A stretch of DNA of 64,000 bases from an uncultured Propionimicrobium sp. (GCA_946221385.1 CAMIGX010000001.1:124001-188000); one strand, 5' to 3'; counted from the first letter of the stretch, positions 44,025 through 52,757 are shown. Made by a program: numbers and translations. The notes: generated from the sequence alone by a model not told the origin.

Positions 44025-45746
44025 GTGATCAAGCGATCCAACGCCATTAAGGCGAGCGCCGTCGGACTCGCTCTTGCCCTGGCCCTGACCGGTTGCGCCG
44101 GCGGCGAGGGCGAGAACAAGGGCAAGGACGGTAAGAACCACTCTGACATCAAGGGCTCGAGCTTCAACCCGCAGCCCTACGACAAGCTGAAGGACGGCGG
44201 CACCCTGTCGCTGTCGCTCGGCGAGGTCACCCCGCAGCTGAACGTCTTCCACGCCAACATGACTTCCGACACCAGCACGGTGTGGAGCTGGTACAACCCG
44301 CAGATCATCAAGTTCGAGGCTGACGGTACCCTGAAGCCGAACCCGAACTACCTGACCAGCGTCAAGGACGAGGTCAAGGACGGCAAGACCGTGGTGACCT
44401 ACAAGATCCACGAGAAGGCTGTCTTCAACGACGGCACCCCGATCGACTACAAGTCTTGGGTCAACACCTGGAATGCCAACAAGGGTGACGACCCCGCCTA
44501 CGAGGTCAACTCGTCGGATGGCTACGACAAGATCGAATCTGTCGAGCGCGGCGCCAACGACAAGGAAGTCATCGTGACCTTCAAGGTCGCCAACCCGTGG
44601 TGGGGTGGCGTCTTCAACTACATCTTGCACCCGGCCGTCGACAGCGCTGAAAAGTTCGACCAGGCCTACCTCGGTGAGGATCTGGCTTCCGCGCACCCCG
44701 AGTGGGGCGCTGGCCCGTACAAGCTGGAGAGCCTGAGCAAGACTCCGGGCGTCGTCACCTTCGTGCGGAACGAAAATTGGTGGGGCCCCAAGGGCAAGCT
44801 GGACAAGATCACCTACACCCAGCGGGAGAGCGCAGCTAGCTTGAACGCTTTCAAGAACGGTGAGACTGACGTCACTGGCGCCAGCACCGCTGAGCGTTAC
44901 AAGCAGGTCAACCAGATGGGCGACACCGTCGACATCCGCAAGGGATCGACCACTGCTACCCGTCTGCTGACCTTGAACTCGAAGTCTGAGGTGCTGTCTG
45001 ACATCAAGGTGCGCGAGGCTATCGCTAACGCGATCGACAAGCCGCAGCTGCAGCAGGTCATGTTCGCCGGCTTGGACGGCTACTCCGAAGAGCCCACCGG
45101 CTCGCTGATCCTGTTCAACTACCAGGAAGGCTACGAGGACAACTTCGGCAAGCTCGTCCCCAAGCAGGACCTGGAGAAGGCTGGCAAGCTGCTCGACGAG
45201 GCCGGCTGGACCAAGGGCGCCGACGGCATGCGTGCTAAGGACGGCCAGCCGCTGTCGGTCCGCATCCCGCTGTTCGGTGACAACACCACCGTCAAGAACT
45301 ACGTCACCACCTTGCAGGCTCAGTTGAAGGCTGCTGGCATCGACCTGCAGATCCAGGCTCGTCCGTCCAGCGAGTTCTCGACCGTCATCAAGAACCGCGA
45401 CTTCGACATCCTGTCGTCCGGCTTCGCGTCGACCGACCCCTATGGTGTGGCCTACTTCTGCCAGATCTATTGCACCGATTCTGGCTTGAACAAGTCGGGC
45501 ACCGGCACCAAGGAATTCGACGAGAAGATCAAGACCCAGCTCGAGACCCTGCCGACTGCTGACGAGCAGATCAAGAAGGCCAACGAGCTGGAGAAGGAAG
45601 CCCTGGCCCAGTACGGCATGATCCCGATCTACTCCGGTCCGGACATCGTTGCTGTAAAGAAGGGCCTGGCTAACGTTGGCGCCGGCCTGTTCGCACAGGG
45701 CATCGCCGACTTCAAGGAAAACATCGGTTGGGTGGAAGGCTCGTAG
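44025..45746 (+). CDS. Peptide ABC transporter substrate-binding lipoprotein
   Basis: A 573-residue family 5 extracellular solute-binding protein. Signal peptide with lipobox LTGC and acylated Cys24, then a Lys/Asp/Gly-rich linker, and the fold seen in GTLSLSLGEVTPQLNVFHAN, TYKIHEKAVFNDGTPI and AGPYKLESLSKTPGVVTFVRN. GTG start with AAGGAGG upstream. Codon use is much more biased to AAG/GAG/CTG than in neighbours, a sign of very high expression. The natural ligand may be peptides but is not fixed by sequence. Confidence 0.93.
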   Translation: MIKRSNAIKASAVGLALALALTGCAGGEGENKGKDGKNHSDIKGSSFNPQPYDKLKDGGTLSLSLGEVTPQLNVFHANMTSDTSTVWSWYNPQIIKFEADGTLKPNPNYLTSVKDEVKDGKTVVTYKIHEKAVFNDGTPIDYKSWVNTWNANKGDDPAYEVNSSDGYDKIESVERGANDKEVIVTFKVANPWWGGVFNYILHPAVDSAEKFDQAYLGEDLASAHPEWGAGPYKLESLSKTPGVVTFVRNENWWGPKGKLDKITYTQRESAASLNAFKNGETDVTGASTAERYKQVNQMGDTVDIRKGSTTATRLLTLNSKSEVLSDIKVREAIANAIDKPQLQQVMFAGLDGYSEEPTGSLILFNYQEGYEDNFGKLVPKQDLEKAGKLLDEAGWTKGADGMRAKDGQPLSVRIPLFGDNTTVKNYVTTLQAQLKAAGIDLQIQARPSSEFSTVIKNRDFDILSSGFASTDPYGVAYFCQIYCTDSGLNKSGTGTKEFDEKIKTQLETLPTADEQIKKANELEKEALAQYGMIPIYSGPDIVAVKKGLANVGAGLFAQGIADFKENIGWVEGS

Positions 45747-45772
45747 TCTTCGGCTCTAAGCGCTGAATCTGT

Positions 45773-45808
45773 TCGGGGCCTCCGCATTGCGCGGGGGCCC
45801 CGATTTTT
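45773..45808 (+). terminator. Terminator of the peptide transporter operon
   Basis: Stem TCGGGGCC / GGCCCCGA with further inner pairing (TCCGC / GCGGG), followed by five T residues; 27 bases past the stop codon. Confidence 0.88.
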
Positions 45809-45844
45809 ATGCGCATTGAAGTTTTTATGGTCGTTGAAGTTCAG

Positions 45845-46405
45845 TCAGTTCATGACCATGCGGTGCATCGTCATCTCGGCCCAGGTCGGCGTGCCACAAG
45901 GGATGCACTCTTCGATGTGCATAAAGCCGTGCTTCTCATAGAAGCGCTGAGCACGCGTGTTGCCGTCGATCAGCCACAGATAGACCCTCGGCTGTTCCTG
46001 ACCGGCTGGCTGCGGAACCTTGGCGATGACCTCGTTCATCATGCGCTCAGCTAGTCCACTGCCGTGCCAGGCTTTTGAAACATATAGCTTGTCCAGCTCC
46101 CAGTCGGCTGGTGACGGAGTCAACCCTGCCTCGATCTCCCATTGGCTAGGCGAGCTGCCGGTCGCCGCGAGCCCGACCAATTCGTCTCCTGCATAGGCGA
46201 GCAGGCAATGGTAGGAGTCAGTGTCGGCTAAGCGTTCACGCATCACGTCGATCATCCGCGCGCGTCGTTCGGGCTCATCACCGAAGGCCAAATCATAGGT
46301 GGCACGCTGCTGCTCGCGAACGAAATCTAGCCACAGCTGGCCGTCGTCAGGCCCGGCCCAGCGATAGTTCAAATCCGTGATATCCCTTGTCGGCTCGACA
46401 GTCAC
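45845..46405 (-). CDS. GNAT family N-acetyltransferase
   Basis: A 186-residue single-domain GNAT. WELDKLYVSKAWHGSGLAER is the CoA-binding region, and LIDGNTRAQRFYEKHGFMHI is motif B. It resembles small-molecule acetylating enzymes, but no substrate can be named. GTG start. It lies between the transporter terminator and the rplO terminator and faces the transporter operon. Confidence 0.85.
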   Translation of the reverse strand: MTVEPTRDITDLNYRWAGPDDGQLWLDFVREQQRATYDLAFGDEPERRARMIDVMRERLADTDSYHCLLAYAGDELVGLAATGSSPSQWEIEAGLTPSPADWELDKLYVSKAWHGSGLAERMMNEVIAKVPQPAGQEQPRVYLWLIDGNTRAQRFYEKHGFMHIEECIPCGTPTWAEMTMHRMVMN

Positions 46406-46431
46406 CTTACGAGATTAGCCGGGATATGGCA

Positions 46432-46471
46432 CAACAAAAGTGCCCCGCACGATCAGTTCGTGCGGGGCACT
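46432..46471 (-). terminator. Terminator of the S10-spc operon after rplO
   Basis: A 14-base-pair stem AGTGCCCCGCACGA / TCGTGCGGGGCACT with a five-base loop, followed on the minus strand by TTTTGTTGT. It lies 28 bases past the rplO stop codon and makes rplO the end of the ribosomal transcript, cutting it off from secY. Confidence 0.92.
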
Positions 46472-46499
46472 CGTTGGATGCTATGAGCGTTCAGACGAA

Positions 46500-46961
46500 T
46501 TACTCGCCGTCGTCGCCTTCCATCGTCTTGATGGTGCCGCCAGCGGCCTCAATCTTTTCCTTGGCCGAGCCAGAGAAGGCGTCAGCCTGGACATTGAGCT
46601 TGACCGACAGGTCGCCTTCACCAAGCACCTTGACGCGGCTGCCCTTGCGGACCAGACCGGCCTCGACCATGTCACCGACGGTCACCTCGCCACCCTGAGG
46701 GAAGTTCTCCGCAAGCTTGCCAACGTTGACGACCTGATAGCTGACCCGGAAGGGGTTCTGGAAGCCGCGCAGCTTCGGGATGCGCATGTGCAGCGGCATC
46801 TGGCCACCCTCGAAGTTCTCCGGAGTGTTCTTGCGTGCGCCGGTGCCCTTGGTGCCACGGCCAGCGGTCTTGCCGCCCTTGCCGCCTTCACCACGGCCGA
46901 CGCGCTTAGCCGGCTTGTGGGCGCCAGGAGCTGGCGCCAAATCGTGGACCTTGATAGGCAT
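46500..46961 (-). CDS. rplO: 50S ribosomal protein L15
   Basis: A 153-residue L15: MPIKVHDLAPAPGAHKPAKR, GRGTKGTGARKNTPENFEGG, and a normal C-terminal globular part. Last gene before the operon terminator; one base separates it from rpmD. Confidence 0.97.
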   Translation of the reverse strand: MPIKVHDLAPAPGAHKPAKRVGRGEGGKGGKTAGRGTKGTGARKNTPENFEGGQMPLHMRIPKLRGFQNPFRVSYQVVNVGKLAENFPQGGEVTVGDMVEAGLVRKGSRVKVLGEGDLSVKLNVQADAFSGSAKEKIEAAGGTIKTMEGDDGE

Positions 46962-46962
46962 A

Positions 46963-47145
46963 TCAGTTCACCTCTTCGGTTTCGACAAGGTGGCGTACCG
47001 CGCGCACCATGCCGCGAATCTCGGGAGCATCGGCGTGCGTCTTTTCGTCGCCGATCTTCTTCAAGCCGAGCGCCTTGAGCGTAGCGCGGGCAGCCGGCTT
47101 TTCACCGATCGCAGACTTGATCTGCGTGACCTTGAGTTGTGCCAT
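46963..47145 (-). CDS. rpmD: 50S ribosomal protein L30
   Basis: A 60-residue L30: QLKVTQIKSAIGEKPAARAT, LGLKKIGDEKTHADAPEIRG. Start overlaps the rpsE stop codon by one base. Confidence 0.97.
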   Translation of the reverse strand: MAQLKVTQIKSAIGEKPAARATLKALGLKKIGDEKTHADAPEIRGMVRAVRHLVETEEVN

Positions 47146-47756
47146 TAGGAAGCCACCTCCTGAGCGGCGCGCAGCAGGGCGGCCGGAGCGACGTCCTCAA
47201 CCGGCTTGCCGCGACGCTTGGCGACCTGCTCGGGGAGTTCGAGCTGCTTAAGCGCGTCCACCGCAGCGTGCACGACGTTGATCGCATTCGGCGAGCCGAG
47301 CGACTTGGCCAACACGTCCTGGATGCCTGCGCATTCCAAGACCGCACGGACCGAGCCACCGGCGATGACACCGGTACCGGGGGCAGCCGGACGCAGCATG
47401 ACGACGCCAGCAGCGTCCTCGCCTTGCACCGGGTGCGGAATGGTGCGCTGCACCATCGGGACGGTGAAGAAGTGCTTCTTGGCTTCTTCGACGCCCTTAG
47501 CGATAGCCGCGGGAACTTCCTTCGCCTTGCCGTAGCCGACGCCGACGGTGCCTTCACCGTCACCGACGACGACCAGCGCGGTGAAGCTGAAACGACGACC
47601 GCCCTGGACGACTTTGGCGACGCGGTTGATCGCGACTACACGCTCTAGATACTGACTCTTCTCGCGTTCAGCTTGCTGATCGCGTCCGCCGCGACGGTCA
47701 TCGCGGCCGCGACGCTCATTTCCCTGGCCGCCACCGCGGCGCTGGGTTTCACTCAT
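47145..47756 (-). CDS. rpsE: 30S ribosomal protein S5
   Basis: A 203-residue S5 with a Gly/Arg-rich N-terminal extension. Core: LERVVAINRVAKVVQGGRRF, SALVVVGDGEGTVGVGYGKA-type loop, and IAGGSVRAVLECAGIQDVLA. The ATG at 47756 has AGGTGG five bases upstream and is preferred over a GTG at 47780 that overlaps the rplR stop codon. Confidence 0.96.
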   Translation of the reverse strand: MSETQRRGGGQGNERRGRDDRRGGRDQQAEREKSQYLERVVAINRVAKVVQGGRRFSFTALVVVGDGEGTVGVGYGKAKEVPAAIAKGVEEAKKHFFTVPMVQRTIPHPVQGEDAAGVVMLRPAAPGTGVIAGGSVRAVLECAGIQDVLAKSLGSPNAINVVHAAVDALKQLELPEQVAKRRGKPVEDVAPAALLRAAQEVAS

Positions 47757-47776
47757 CGTGTCCACCTTTCTTTCCG

Positions 47777-48160
47777 TCACAGCCCCAGACCGGCTTCGCG
47801 CGCGGCATCAGCCAGCGCAGCGATCCGACCGTGGTATTGGTTGCCTGCTCGGTCGAAGACGACCTGTTCGACGCCAGCGGCCTTAGCGCGCTGGGCGATG
47901 ACCTCGCCGACCTTGGCGGCCTTGGCGGTCTTGTCACCAGTCAAAGCGCGCACCTCGGGCTCCATCGAGGACGCCGAGGCCAAGGTGTTGCCGGCGACAT
48001 CGTCGATGACCTGCACGAACAGGTGCTTGCTGGACTTGGTGACGACCATCCGCGGACGCTCCGGGTAGCCGCAGATCTTCTTACGGCCGCGCAGCTGACG
48101 CTTGTGGCGAGCCGCGGTACGAGCCGCAGTGTGCTTCTTGACGCCAAGTGAGATAGCCAT
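47777..48160 (-). CDS. rplR: 50S ribosomal protein L18
   Basis: A 127-residue L18 that brings 5S rRNA into the subunit: RLRGRKKICGYPERPRMVV-like segment, KHLFVQVIDDVAGNTLASAS, and QVVFDRAGNQYHGRIAALAD. Overlaps rplF by one base. Confidence 0.97.
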   Translation of the reverse strand: MAISLGVKKHTAARTAARHKRQLRGRKKICGYPERPRMVVTKSSKHLFVQVIDDVAGNTLASASSMEPEVRALTGDKTAKAAKVGEVIAQRAKAAGVEQVVFDRAGNQYHGRIAALADAAREAGLGL

Positions 48161-48702
48161 TACTTACCAGCCTTTCCAGCCTTGCGCCGGACGTGCTCGC
48201 CCTGGTAGCGCACGCCCTTGCCCTTGTAAGGCTCTGGCTTGCGGATCTTGCGGATGTTAGCGGCCACCTCAGCGACGGCCTGCTTGTCGATGCCCTGGAC
48301 GTGCAAGCGGGTCGGGTTTTCGACGGTGAAGGTGATGCCTTCGGGGGCATCAACAATCACCGGGTGCGAGAAGCCCAGCGCGAACTCAAGCTGAGTCGGC
48401 GACTTCTGCGTCACGCGATAACCGACACCGACGATTTCGAGGGTCTTGGTGTAGCCCTCGGTGACGCCGATCACCATGTTGTTGACCAAGGTACGGGTCA
48501 AACCGTGCAGCGCACGCGACTCGCGCTCGTCATCAGGACGCTCGACGATCAGCTGGCCCTCGTCATCCTTGCGGACGGTGATGGGCTCCTTGACAGTCCA
48601 GTCCAAGGTGCCCTTGGGGCCCTTGACCTCGACGCGCTGGCCGTCCAGTTTCACCTCGACGTTCGACGGCACCGTGATCGGGAGTCTGCCAATTCGAGAC
48701 AT
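48160..48702 (-). CDS. rplF: 50S ribosomal protein L6
   Basis: A 180-residue L6: MSRIGRLPITVPSNVEVKLD, HGLTRTLVNNMVIGVTEGYT, and the C-terminal RKPEPYKGKGVRYQGEHVRR. Binds 23S rRNA near the factor-binding site. Normal length. Confidence 0.98.
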   Translation of the reverse strand: MSRIGRLPITVPSNVEVKLDGQRVEVKGPKGTLDWTVKEPITVRKDDEGQLIVERPDDERESRALHGLTRTLVNNMVIGVTEGYTKTLEIVGVGYRVTQKSPTQLEFALGFSHPVIVDAPEGITFTVENPTRLHVQGIDKQAVAEVAANIRKIRKPEPYKGKGVRYQGEHVRRKAGKAGK

Positions 48703-48726
48703 TGTTCAGTTCCTCCTATCTCACCG

Positions 48727-49134
48727 TCACCAGACGTAGGCGAGCACTTCGCCGCCAACGGACTTTTCGTGAGCCTGCTTGTCGGTCATCAGACCCTGAG
48801 AGGTCGAGATGATCGCGATGCCCAAGCCACCCAACACCTTCGGCAGGTTGGTGGACTTGGCATAAACCCGCAGACCCGGCTTGCTGATACGACGCAATCC
48901 AGCGATCGAACGCTGGCGATCGTCGCCATACTTCAGCGTGATGTTCAGGGTCTTGCCGACCTGGCCGGAGCCCGGCTCGACGACCTCGAAGGACGAGATG
49001 TAACCCTCTTCCTGCAGGATCTCGGCGATGCCTTCCTTGATCTTGGAGTGCGGCATCGAAGTCGAGTCGTGGTAGGCCTGATTGGCGTTGCGCAGACGCG
49101 TCAGCATGTCTGCGATTGGATCAGTCATGGTCAT
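48727..49134 (-). CDS. rpsH: 30S ribosomal protein S8
   Basis: A 135-residue S8: TDPIADMLTRLRNANQAYHD, SKPGLRVYAKSTNLPKVLGG-type region, and the end IISTSQGLMTDKQAHEK. S8 represses spc operons in other bacteria. A second ATG two codons in is possible. A 129-base gap precedes it. Confidence 0.97.
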   Translation of the reverse strand: MTMTDPIADMLTRLRNANQAYHDSTSMPHSKIKEGIAEILQEEGYISSFEVVEPGSGQVGKTLNITLKYGDDRQRSIAGLRRISKPGLRVYAKSTNLPKVLGGLGIAIISTSQGLMTDKQAHEKSVGGEVLAYVW

Positions 49135-49263
49135 GGCTGGTTAGCCTCTTTCTCGCAGCGGTTTCCGCATGGGACCTGCTGCGGTTGAAGATTTTGGACG
49201 AAGTGTCCGGTCGGGTGGCCGTCCAGATCAGCTCACTGTCCGGCCGAAGAATCATTCGCAGGC

Positions 49264-49449
49264 TCACCAAGAGGACTTGGTGACGCCAGGCAGCTCACCG
49301 CGGTGCGCCAATTCACGCAGGCACACGCGGCACAGGCCGAACTTGCGGTAGACCGACTTGGGTCGGCCGCAGCGCTGGCAGCGGGTGTAACCGCGGACGG
49401 CGTACTTCGGCTTGCGAGCCTGCTTGACCTTGAGTGCTGTCTTGGCCAT
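49264..49449 (-). CDS. rpsZ: 30S ribosomal protein S14, zinc type
   Basis: A 61-residue S14 of the short, zinc-binding (C+) form with two CxxC pairs in RCQRCGRPKSVYRKFGLCRV and the following Cys. Actinobacteria often have a second, zinc-free copy induced by zinc lack; none is in this window. Confidence 0.97.
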   Translation of the reverse strand: MAKTALKVKQARKPKYAVRGYTRCQRCGRPKSVYRKFGLCRVCLRELAHRGELPGVTKSSW

Positions 49450-49454
49450 CTAGG

Positions 49455-50120
49455 TCACTTCCTCTTCTTCTTCATGCCCGGGTACTGGGTGCGACGTTTC
49501 GGAGCCTTGACGTCGTCAACAGCCTTGAACGGGAAGCCCAGCTGAACGAGCAGCTCGCGAGCCTCGGCGTCATTCTTGGCAGTGGTGACGAAAGTGATGT
49601 CCATGCCACGAGTGCGGTCGATCTTGTCCTGGTTGATCTCGTGGAACATGACCTGCTCGTTGAGACCAAAGGTGTAGTTACCGTTGCCGTCGAATTGGTT
49701 CGAGTTCAGGCCGCGGAAGTCACGGATTCGCGGCAACGCGAGCGTCAGCAGGCGATCGGCGAATTCCCACATCCGGTCGCCGCGCAGGGTCACGTGGCAG
49801 CCAATCGGCTGGCCTTCACGCAGCTTGAACTGCGCGATCGACTTGCGAGCCTTAGTGACCTGCGGCTTTTGACCGGTGATAGCGGTCAGATCGCGGATCG
49901 CCCCGTCCAAGATCTTGGAATCGTGGGCAGCATCACCCACGCCCATGTTGACCACGATCTTGGTCAAGCCGGGGATCAGCATCGGGTTGGCGTACTCGAA
50001 CTTTTCGTTCAAAGTCGAACGAATCTCGTCGCGATAGCGCACCTTCAACCGCGGCTCAGTGTCAGCGGTGTTGCGCGCGTTCTCAGCGATCTTCAGTCCT
50101 GGTTCAGCAGCGCGTGCCAT
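49455..50120 (-). CDS. rplE: 50S ribosomal protein L5
   Basis: A 221-residue L5 that binds 5S rRNA: YRDEIRSTLNEKFEYANPML, KIVVNMGVGDAAHDSKILDG, GLNEQVMFHEINQDKIDRTR. The first 25 residues are an actinobacterial extension. Overlaps rplX by one base. Confidence 0.97.
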   Translation of the reverse strand: MARAAEPGLKIAENARNTADTEPRLKVRYRDEIRSTLNEKFEYANPMLIPGLTKIVVNMGVGDAAHDSKILDGAIRDLTAITGQKPQVTKARKSIAQFKLREGQPIGCHVTLRGDRMWEFADRLLTLALPRIRDFRGLNSNQFDGNGNYTFGLNEQVMFHEINQDKIDRTRGMDITFVTTAKNDAEARELLVQLGFPFKAVDDVKAPKRRTQYPGMKKKRK

Positions 50121-50488
50121 CAGATCTCCTCCCCAGTCTTGCGCGCGACGCGCACGCCACGGGTGCCCTCGTACTCCGAGCCATCCGAGCGGCGCTTGGT
50201 GACATCAACGCGCTTCTTGCCGATGCGGGTCACGACGTCCTTGCCACCCTCGCCTTTGACGAGCAACTGCACATTGGAGACGTGAATGGGCGCCTCGCTG
50301 GAGATCACGCCGCCCTTGGTCACCTGACCGGTGTTGGGGTTCGGCATGTCGCGCACGTGACGCTTCATGATGTTGACGCCCTGCACGGTGACGCGCTCGC
50401 GTTCGGCGTCGACGGCGATGATTTCGCCGACAGCACCCTTGTCCTTACCTGCGATGACCTTGACGCGGTCGCCCTTCTTGAGCTTCAT
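50120..50488 (-). CDS. rplX: 50S ribosomal protein L24
   Basis: A 122-residue L24: MKLKKGDRVKVIAGKDKGAV (KOW motif) and VQGVNIMKRHVRDMPNPNTG. An assembly initiator of the 50S subunit. Starts 2 bases after rplN. Confidence 0.97.
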   Translation of the reverse strand: MKLKKGDRVKVIAGKDKGAVGEIIAVDAERERVTVQGVNIMKRHVRDMPNPNTGQVTKGGVISSEAPIHVSNVQLLVKGEGGKDVVTRIGKKRVDVTKRRSDGSEYEGTRGVRVARKTGEEI

Positions 50489-50490
50489 CG

Positions 50491-50859
50491 TCAGATCACC
50501 TCCGGGGCCAACGAGACGATACGCATGTAGCGCTTGTCACGCAGCTCACGTGCAACCGGTCCGAAGATACGGGTGCCGCGCGGTTCGCCGTCATTCTTGA
50601 CGATGACCGCTGCGTTCTCGTCGAAGCTGATGTAAGAGCCGTCAGCGCGACGGTGCTCTTTGTTGGTACGAACGATGACGGCCTTGACGACGTCACCCTT
50701 CTTGACGTTGCCACCAGGGATGGCGTCCTTGACCGTGCACACGATGGTGTCACCGAGGCCGGCGTAGCGACGACCCGAGCCACCGAGCACCCGAATGCAA
50801 AGCAATTCCTTTGCACCGGTGTTGTCGGCGACCTTCAGTCGCGACTCCTGCTGGATCAT
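50491..50859 (-). CDS. rplN: 50S ribosomal protein L14
   Basis: A 122-residue L14: MIQQESRLKVADNTGAKELL, GDVVKAVIVRTNKEHRRADG, RIFGPVARELRDKRYMRIVS. Invariant length. It starts the second half of the operon after a 121-base gap, where a separate promoter is possible. Confidence 0.98.
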   Translation of the reverse strand: MIQQESRLKVADNTGAKELLCIRVLGGSGRRYAGLGDTIVCTVKDAIPGGNVKKGDVVKAVIVRTNKEHRRADGSYISFDENAAVIVKNDGEPRGTRIFGPVARELRDKRYMRIVSLAPEVI

Positions 50860-50980
50860 TTCTTCTCCTCGCGTCCCACTGGTTCCCCCGTAGAGGCCTG
50901 GTGAAACTAGTAGCGGCTCCTGGATTTTGCCAGGATGCTCGGCTCATCTGGGCTAGCCAGTGAGCCGAAACTCGAATATG

Positions 50981-51265
50981 TTAGACGGCCTTCTCGACGA
51001 TCTTGATCAGACGCCAACGCTTGGTGGCAGAGGTCGGGCGGGTCTCCATGATGCGGACCCGGTCGCCAATGCCAGCCTCGTTGTTCTCGTCGTGTGCCTT
51101 GAGCTTGATCGTCTTGGTCTGGATCTTGCCGTACAGCCGGTGCTGGACGCGGTCTTCGACCTGGACGACGATGGTCTTGTCCATCTTGTCGGAGACGACG
51201 AGACCCTCACGGACCTTACGCAGGGCGCGCTCGGCGCTGGCCTGCTCGTTGACGGACTGGCTCAT
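50981..51265 (-). CDS. rpsQ: 30S ribosomal protein S17
   Basis: A 94-residue S17 OB-fold protein: RKVREGLVVSDKMDKTIVVQ, AHDENNEAGIGDRVRIMETR. Overlaps rpmC by four bases. Followed by a 121-base gap before rplN. Confidence 0.97.
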   Translation of the reverse strand: MSQSVNEQASAERALRKVREGLVVSDKMDKTIVVQVEDRVQHRLYGKIQTKTIKLKAHDENNEAGIGDRVRIMETRPTSATKRWRLIKIVEKAV

Positions 51266-51504
51266 GCCTCGACCTCCTGTGCGTCAGGATCTTCGATGAT
51301 GCCCAGGCTGCGCTCACGCAGCACGGTGTAGATCCGGGCGATATTCTTCTTGACCTCGCGCAGGCTGGCGGTGTTCTCCAGCTGGCCCGTCGCGGCCTGG
51401 AAACGCAAGCCGAACAGCTCTTCCTTGTAAGCCACGAGCTGTTCGTTGAGCTCAGCGGCGGAAAGGCCACGCAGATCAGCGGCGTTGTTTTGGACGTTCG
51501 CCAT
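51262..51504 (-). CDS. rpmC: 50S ribosomal protein L29
   Basis: An 80-residue L29: LRGLSAAELNEQLVAYKEEL, FGLRFQAATGQLENTASLRE. The ATG at 51504 overlaps the rplP stop codon by one base; a GTG one codon earlier is also possible. The acidic end EDPDAQEVEA is somewhat longer than usual. Confidence 0.95.
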   Translation of the reverse strand: MANVQNNAADLRGLSAAELNEQLVAYKEELFGLRFQAATGQLENTASLREVKKNIARIYTVLRERSLGIIEDPDAQEVEA

Positions 51505-51923
51505 CACATGTCACCTGCCTCACGAGTGATGAAACGCGCCTTGAAAGGCAGCTTATGGATAGCCAACCGCATGGCTTCGCGAGCGACATCTTCGGGAACA
51601 CCCGACAGCTCGAACAGCACACGGCCCGGCTTCACGTTGACGACCCAGTATTCGGGCGAGCCCTTACCCGAACCCATCCGGGATTCGGCAGGGTGCTTGG
51701 TCAGCGGACGGTCGGGGTAGACGTTGATCCAGACCTTACCGCCACGCTTGATGTGACGGGTCATGGCGATACGAGCCGACTCAATCTGACGGTTGGTCAT
51801 GTACGACGACTCGAGGGCTTGGATGCCGTAATCGCCGAAGGCTAGCTCAGTGCCACCCTTGGCCATACCGTCACGGTGCGGACGGTGCTGCTTGCGGTGC
51901 TTGACGCGACGTGGAATCAACAT
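51504..51923 (-). CDS. rplP: 50S ribosomal protein L16
   Basis: A 139-residue L16: MLIPRRVKHRKQHRPHRDGM, GKVWINVYPDRPLTKHPAES, GSGKGSPEYWVVNVKPGRVL. Sits near the A site. One base separates it from rpsC. Confidence 0.98.
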   Translation of the reverse strand: MLIPRRVKHRKQHRPHRDGMAKGGTELAFGDYGIQALESSYMTNRQIESARIAMTRHIKRGGKVWINVYPDRPLTKHPAESRMGSGKGSPEYWVVNVKPGRVLFELSGVPEDVAREAMRLAIHKLPFKARFITREAGDM

Positions 51924-51924
51924 C

Positions 51925-52755
51925 TCAGGCTCCTGCAGTTTCAGTTGCTACCGCGCTTTCGACAGGAGCCTCAGCGGCACCAGTCGATGCGGACGCGGCG
52001 CGCGCTTCGTCAGCGCGGCCCCGACGGCCACCGCGATCAGGACGATCGCCACGGCCCGGACGACGGTTCGGACGGCCACCAGCGGGGGCGGCGTTGCGGG
52101 CAGCCTTTTGGGCAGCGCGCTCCATGCGGGTGCCGGTAACGTCACCCTTGTAGATCCACACCTTGACGCCGATGCGACCGAAGGTGGTACGGGCTTCGTG
52201 GAAGCCGTAGTCGATGTCAGCGCGCAGCGTGTGCAGCGGCACCCGGCCTTCGCGATAACCCTCAGCGCGGCTCATTTCAGCGCCACCCAGACGGCCAGAG
52301 CAACGGATACGGATGCCCTGGGCGCCGGCGCGCATTGCCGACTGCTGCGCCTTGCGCATCGCGCGGCGGAAAGCCACACGAGCGCCGAGCTGCTCGGCGA
52401 TGCCCTGGGCGACCAGCTGTGCGTCAGTCTCCGGGTTGCGCACCTCGAGGATGTTCAGCTGGATCTGCTTGCCGGTCATTTTCTCCAGCTCGGTGCGGAT
52501 GCGCTCGGCTTCCTGGCCGCTACGACCAATGACGATGCCCGGACGGGCAGCGTGCAAGAAGATCGTGATGCGTTCGCTGCGACGCGCAATCTCGATCGAC
52601 GAGATACCAGCGCGCTCGAGAGTCTCGGTCAGGTAGTTGCGGATCTTGTTGTCTTCGCCGACAAATTCGGCGTAATTCTTGTCGGCATACCAGCGGGCGG
52701 TGTGATCGGTGGTGATGCCCAGCCGGAAGCCGTTCGGGTTGATCTTTTGACCCAT
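51925..52755 (-). CDS. rpsC: 30S ribosomal protein S3
   Basis: A 276-residue S3: MGQKINPNGFRLGITTDHTA, KH domain GIVIGRSGQEAERIRTELEK, and HTLRADIDYGFHEARTTFGR. The last 60 residues are Arg/Gly/Ala-rich, as in other actinobacteria. Two bases after rplV. Confidence 0.98.
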   Translation of the reverse strand: MGQKINPNGFRLGITTDHTARWYADKNYAEFVGEDNKIRNYLTETLERAGISSIEIARRSERITIFLHAARPGIVIGRSGQEAERIRTELEKMTGKQIQLNILEVRNPETDAQLVAQGIAEQLGARVAFRRAMRKAQQSAMRAGAQGIRIRCSGRLGGAEMSRAEGYREGRVPLHTLRADIDYGFHEARTTFGRIGVKVWIYKGDVTGTRMERAAQKAARNAAPAGGRPNRRPGRGDRPDRGGRRGRADEARAASASTGAAEAPVESAVATETAGA

Positions 52756-52757
52756 GA

